Assembly: GCF_027580225.2 (NCBI RefSeq)
Contig: NC_073356.2
Span: forward strand, 8,525,001-8,589,000
DNA: 64,000 nt
Direction: 5' to 3'
Origin: Misgurnus anguillicaudatus
Lineage: Eukaryota > Chordata > Actinopteri > Cypriniformes > Cobitidae
The position numbers were made by a program, and so were the translations under genes. Below, piece by piece: positions 60,424-64,000 of this stretch (the stretch's first letter is position 1; each line of letters begins with the position of its first letter). The notes below the pieces were generated by a model. That model did no database searches. It was not told the DNA's origin and was given only the letters and a program-made list of their open reading frames with translations.

Positions 60424-60696
60424 TTAAAACAACTTGGTTTTGCAAGTCAACTCAACCTACTATTTTAAAAGTTGACATAACTTATAAAAACACGTTGAAA
60501 TAGTTTAACTTAATTTTTTAAGTTAAAGTAACAAAAATATATTTTGATTTGACAAAAATGCTGCATTTTTACAGTATGTTTTATGAGCAACACTTAAATA
60601 TATAAAATCCCTTAAAGAGGAAGTTCATCCAAAAAATGAAAATTATCACCCTCAAGTTGTTTTAAACCTGTCTAAATTACTTTGATCTGGAAGATA

Positions 60697-61452
60697 CACT
60701 GAAAAACCTAATAAGTTGACTGAACTCAATTGATTTAAGTAAACTCATTCCCTCAATTAAATTAAGTAATGGGTCTCCCAAAAACTTATATATTTAAGTT
60801 TATTTAACTTGGTGGCCACATAGACTGAACTTAAATTCTTAAGTTCACCACACTTGGAGTTTGTACTGTGCACTTAAACAATTAATTTCATAAAGACTGA
60901 ACTTAAATTGTCATTTAATTTTATATAACAATGTGTAATAAAAAAGATATTCAGGACTGACCCGATGTCAATCAATCAATGAACTTAATTCTTCACAGAA
61001 GCACACAACAAACTGCACTGTTCACGTGTATCTTCATTTTAGTGGAGAGAAATACACTGAGTTAAATGTGGTGCATGCATACTAGAGGAAACACTGATCA
61101 CCTGAACGGTGACTTCACAAAAAACCGATAATTTACACAAAATAAAACATCAATAATGTTACAAAAAGTGTAAAACTCTAAGAATGTTATCATCAACTGG
61201 TTTATATGTCCTATCTGTTGTTATTCTTGGACCAAAGATAAATCATTCAAAATTTTCAGGCACAAGGGCTTATGGGTATTCCTCATAGCATTTTGAACTG
61301 ATAAGTTAATTGCACTTGAATTTTTAAGTTTATGGTTTATATAAGTTAATAAGTTAAATTAACTAAGATAGTTAAGTTATGGATCCAAAATGCTAAATTT
61401 TAGTCATGATTGCTTGACTTTTTGAGTACAAACAGCATTAGGGCTTTCAGTG
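60697..61452. mobile_element. CACTG-terminal element flanked by TA
   Basis: TA then CACTGAAAAACCTAATAAGT; right end GGGCTTTCAGTG then TA. The interior is rich in AAGTTTAAGTTNAC-like words. It interrupts a TTAA-type repeat beginning near 60613 (GAGGAAGTTCATCC...CACCCTCAAGTTG). Confidence 0.7.
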
Positions 61453-61726
61453 TATTTTGAAGAGTGTTTAGCCCTTTTCACACAGACATTCCAGAAAATA
61501 CATGGAAAATGCATCCTGGATTTTTCCGGGATCTTTAGATTTTTTGTTCATTCACACTGCCATGATTAGCCGGCATCTGCAAGGTCCCGGGAAGACACGT
61601 GACCTGTTGAAAGTCCTGCCCTTTCTTCTACGCAGCGTCTGAAGTTTGCATTTTCTGCAAGCGTGTGAAAAATTAGGTGATTTAGATTTTGCCTGTTTTG
61701 TGAGGTAGGTATCAAGGCGAATTACA

Positions 61727-62049
61727 CTAATACCACCCCTTTATCTGCACTATCCAACCACAGCACTGACATAGTGCAGAGAGAAAGAGAGAAAGAATAA
61801 AGTACTTGAATGCACAATTGAGTTTCAATTACAACAAACCACCATCATTGCGATCAGTGTTTGCATTTCATCAGCTCATTTGCATTTTAAACGACACACC
61901 CAAAAACAGCATACATACAAATTAGCAATTTTAACATGCTATAATAAATTATCTGTGAAGTATTTTGAGCTAAAACTTCACATATGCGTACACTCTGGGT
62001 ACACCAAAGGTTTATTTTACATCTTAAAAAATCTCATGATATGACCCCT
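61727..62049 (+). mobile_element. Kolobok-like TTAA MITE, copy E, 5'-truncated
   Basis: Begins mid-element at TAATACCACCCCTTTATCTG and ends ATCTCATGATATGACCCCT followed by TTAA (62050-62053). Confidence 0.8.
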
Positions 62050-62053
62050 TTAA

Positions 62054-62890
62054 GCAAAGTTGATGCTATTTTAAAAATTTGAAGTGAGAAATATAAAAAC
62101 TGGGATAATTATATCTCATAATACTGCTTATGTGGAGGACTGGAGTTGTTCAATAGAAACATGCATCAGCACTCAGCAATTACAGTAACACACTATTAAA
62201 TTTAGATGAGCAAATAAATGAGTCATTGATTCAGAGATCTTCACTTCAGAGAGATCCAGAGTTCATCATATAACAATAAAGTAATCATGTATAATTAGAT
62301 GCACTGTCTCACCAGTCTCATTTCATAACCCACAGCACCTCAATAACCTTCATTTATAAAAAGCAGCATGCAGGTTTGAGCATAAATTAACAAGCGACAA
62401 AGCAATGCATCTAGAGCACATACAAATTACACAATGGTTGTCATGGAGATGAGAACTGCCGATAAGGGGCATCGTTTCCTGTCACTCGGATGCTGTAATT
62501 ATGTTACAATAGCTCGTTCTTCAGTGGAGGTTTATGATCATGCATCAGATTTGTTTTGAGGAGCTGTAATGTTTCATTTACATAAACATTTTATGTAAAT
62601 GACAACGTTATATATAAAACAGCTTCACAAGAATGAAGAATAAGACTTTATATTCACAACAGTAAAGTATATGTCTGCATATAATCTTTCAGATGGCCTC
62701 TAACTTAGCATGACTAATGTGCCAACAGAGGGTGCTGTTAGTCTCAAAGCAACCTTTCAGCTCTTTTACTGTAAATGATGTCTGGGTATTTAAAGAAAAC
62801 TATTTGCCTATTGCACGGATGAGTTCATTGCAGATTGCCTGTGAAAACCCAACTTTTGTTTTTTACTGTTTTCTACATAGGACAATTAAA
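62054..62890. other. intergenic, no recognised feature
   Basis: AT-rich; the ORF at 62717-62971 runs into the following repeat and is not supported. Confidence 0.45.
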
Positions 62891-63557
62891 CAGGGTTCCC
62901 ACGGGTCCTTTAAATCCTTGAAAGTTTGTGAATCTGGGGGGAAAAAATTCAAGGCCCTGGGAAGTTTTTAAAAATATACATACATGGATACAGGTCATTG
63001 AAAGTGCTTGAATCTGTTTTATGCAAGAAAAAAAATCCATATTATTCCCTGTGTAGGATAATATAAAATTCTAGACTTTTTAAGCACACGTGCTAAACTT
63101 TAAATGCTTATATCTTCTGCATGCGAATGTTGATTCATACCAAAATGCTTTTTTGCATAGTTGTGTTTGACACATGAAAACGTCTCGGGTTACGTATGTA
63201 ACTCTTGTTCCCTGAGAAGGGAATGAGACGCTGCGTCTCCCTTGCCATACTTCCTGCGCCATGTAACGCCGTCTTTGGCAATATTTCAGATATACTTCCA
63301 GCCCCTTGTCTTTGTCATTAAGCCTCACTATTGGTTGAATTTGATATACACATAAAGACGCACCCACTACCAAAGTATCACCGCAGTGACGCAGTGCAAG
63401 TTCCTTCAAAAGAGAACTGTAACAATGTATCTTACAAGGTAACACAATGTAACCTTGCTCTCACTTGAGATGTGTCCCCCCATTTAGTCCTTGAATTTGA
63501 GAGTATTGGACCCGGAAAGTCCCCGAAAGGTCCTTGAATTTGAAGTCAGCTACCCTG
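62891..63557. mobile_element. probable hAT-like element (CAGGGTTCCCAC)
   Basis: Starts CAGGGTTCCCACGGGTCC; ends TTTGAAGTCAGCTACCCTG. Repeated CCTTGAATTTGA/TCAAGGCC words occur near both ends. No clear 8-bp duplication. A block with GAGACGCTGCGTCTCCC near 63225 looks like a further insertion; the 121-codon minus ORF through it is not a gene. Confidence 0.5.
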
Positions 63558-64000
63558 ATGAAAATATAACCTTGATATCTTCAATGTTGACTGAGTAAAT
63601 CTTTCATCTTAAAATTTCAAAGACAGGGTCCCAATTGAAGGAATTGAGGGATGTGGGTTTTGTTTATAATGCATGTTTAGACCTATAGAATAAAAATCAA
63701 TAACAAAGGAGTAAAATATAATCGTAAGAGGGTTGCTTATTTTATTATTTCATTTGTATATCATTTGAAGTTAGTAGTACATCTCTTTGCATAATAAAAA
63801 AAAACTTTTAGCTCTGGCATTTTAAAAACCCAAACATGCTTGAGGTTATACATGGAGTTTTTCATGCAAATTGCGTTCACACAAGATTACTGCCTTTATT
63901 TTGGTCTGGATGGTAACTCAGTTCTGGTTGATTTTAGATATTTCTTTCTTAGCATGTGATGGCTGAAATGTGAGTTCCCAACCCCCCGACCTCCGTGACT
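63558..64000. other. intergenic, no recognised feature
   Basis: AT-rich sequence to the window end with no ORF, repeat end or splice-like exon seen. Confidence 0.45.

Larger units (their letters stand above)
59404..60556. repeat. tandem duplication, unit 2, expanded by two insertions
   Basis: Same start and block order as unit 1, but about 630 bases longer because two TTAA elements sit where unit 1 has a single TTAA. Confidence 0.85.

Noticed and set aside
63080..63445. 121-codon minus-strand ORF
   Set aside because: It runs through repeat sequence containing GAGACGCTGCGTCTC; no domain, and no splice or start context.

Overview
The window is nuclear DNA of a teleost, most likely a cyprinid. 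The evidence is two vertebrate genes with canonical GT-AG introns, AT-rich introns full of foldback MITEs, Tc1-like elements, a Ty3/gypsy element with a PNMA-type Gag, and long (GA)n, (TG)n and (TA)n tracts. I found no prokaryotic gene, tRNA/rRNA gene or CRISPR array. The species cannot be fixed from the sequence alone.

Two host genes are arranged head to head. On the minus strand, pip4p2 (tmem55a) has seven coding exons between 32079 and 5984. They join in frame to 257 codons plus stop, and the encoded phosphatidylinositol-4,5-bisphosphate 4-phosphatase keeps its CX5R motif. On the plus strand, tmem106b has seven coding exons from 35414 to 57224. They join to 266 codons plus stop and encode a type II lysosomal membrane glycoprotein. 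About 2.5-3.3 kb, including two small transposons, separates the two 5' ends. Both proteins act on late endosome/lysosome membranes.

Almost everything else is transposon-derived. The last intron of tmem106b (15.2 kb) carries an antisense 9.27-kb LTR retrotransposon (42322-51591). It has a 4-bp target duplication, a tRNA-Thr-type primer site, a polypurine tract, a PNMA-like Gag in two frames and an uninterrupted 1480-codon protease-RT-RNaseH-integrase ORF. The gag/pol junction carries a GGGAAAC slippery heptamer six bases before a foldable pseudoknot. The same intron holds a decayed Tc1-like element with intact ends and a hAT-type MITE.

TTAA-flanked non-autonomous elements are numerous. They include at least five copies of one AGGGG-terminal (Kolobok-like) family, several giant foldbacks, and CCC-terminal (piggyBac-like) elements. 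Many are nested, and several insertions can be checked against an empty site in this same window: the sister LTR, the opposite foldback arm, or the sister tandem unit. hAT-type elements with 8-bp duplications and CACTG-ended elements flanked by TA make up most of the rest.

Layout: 1-5.9 kb, intergenic repeats; 6-32 kb, pip4p2 with transposon-rich introns; 32.1-35.4 kb, divergent promoter region; 35.4-57.9 kb, tmem106b; 58-64 kb, downstream tandem duplication and more MITEs.
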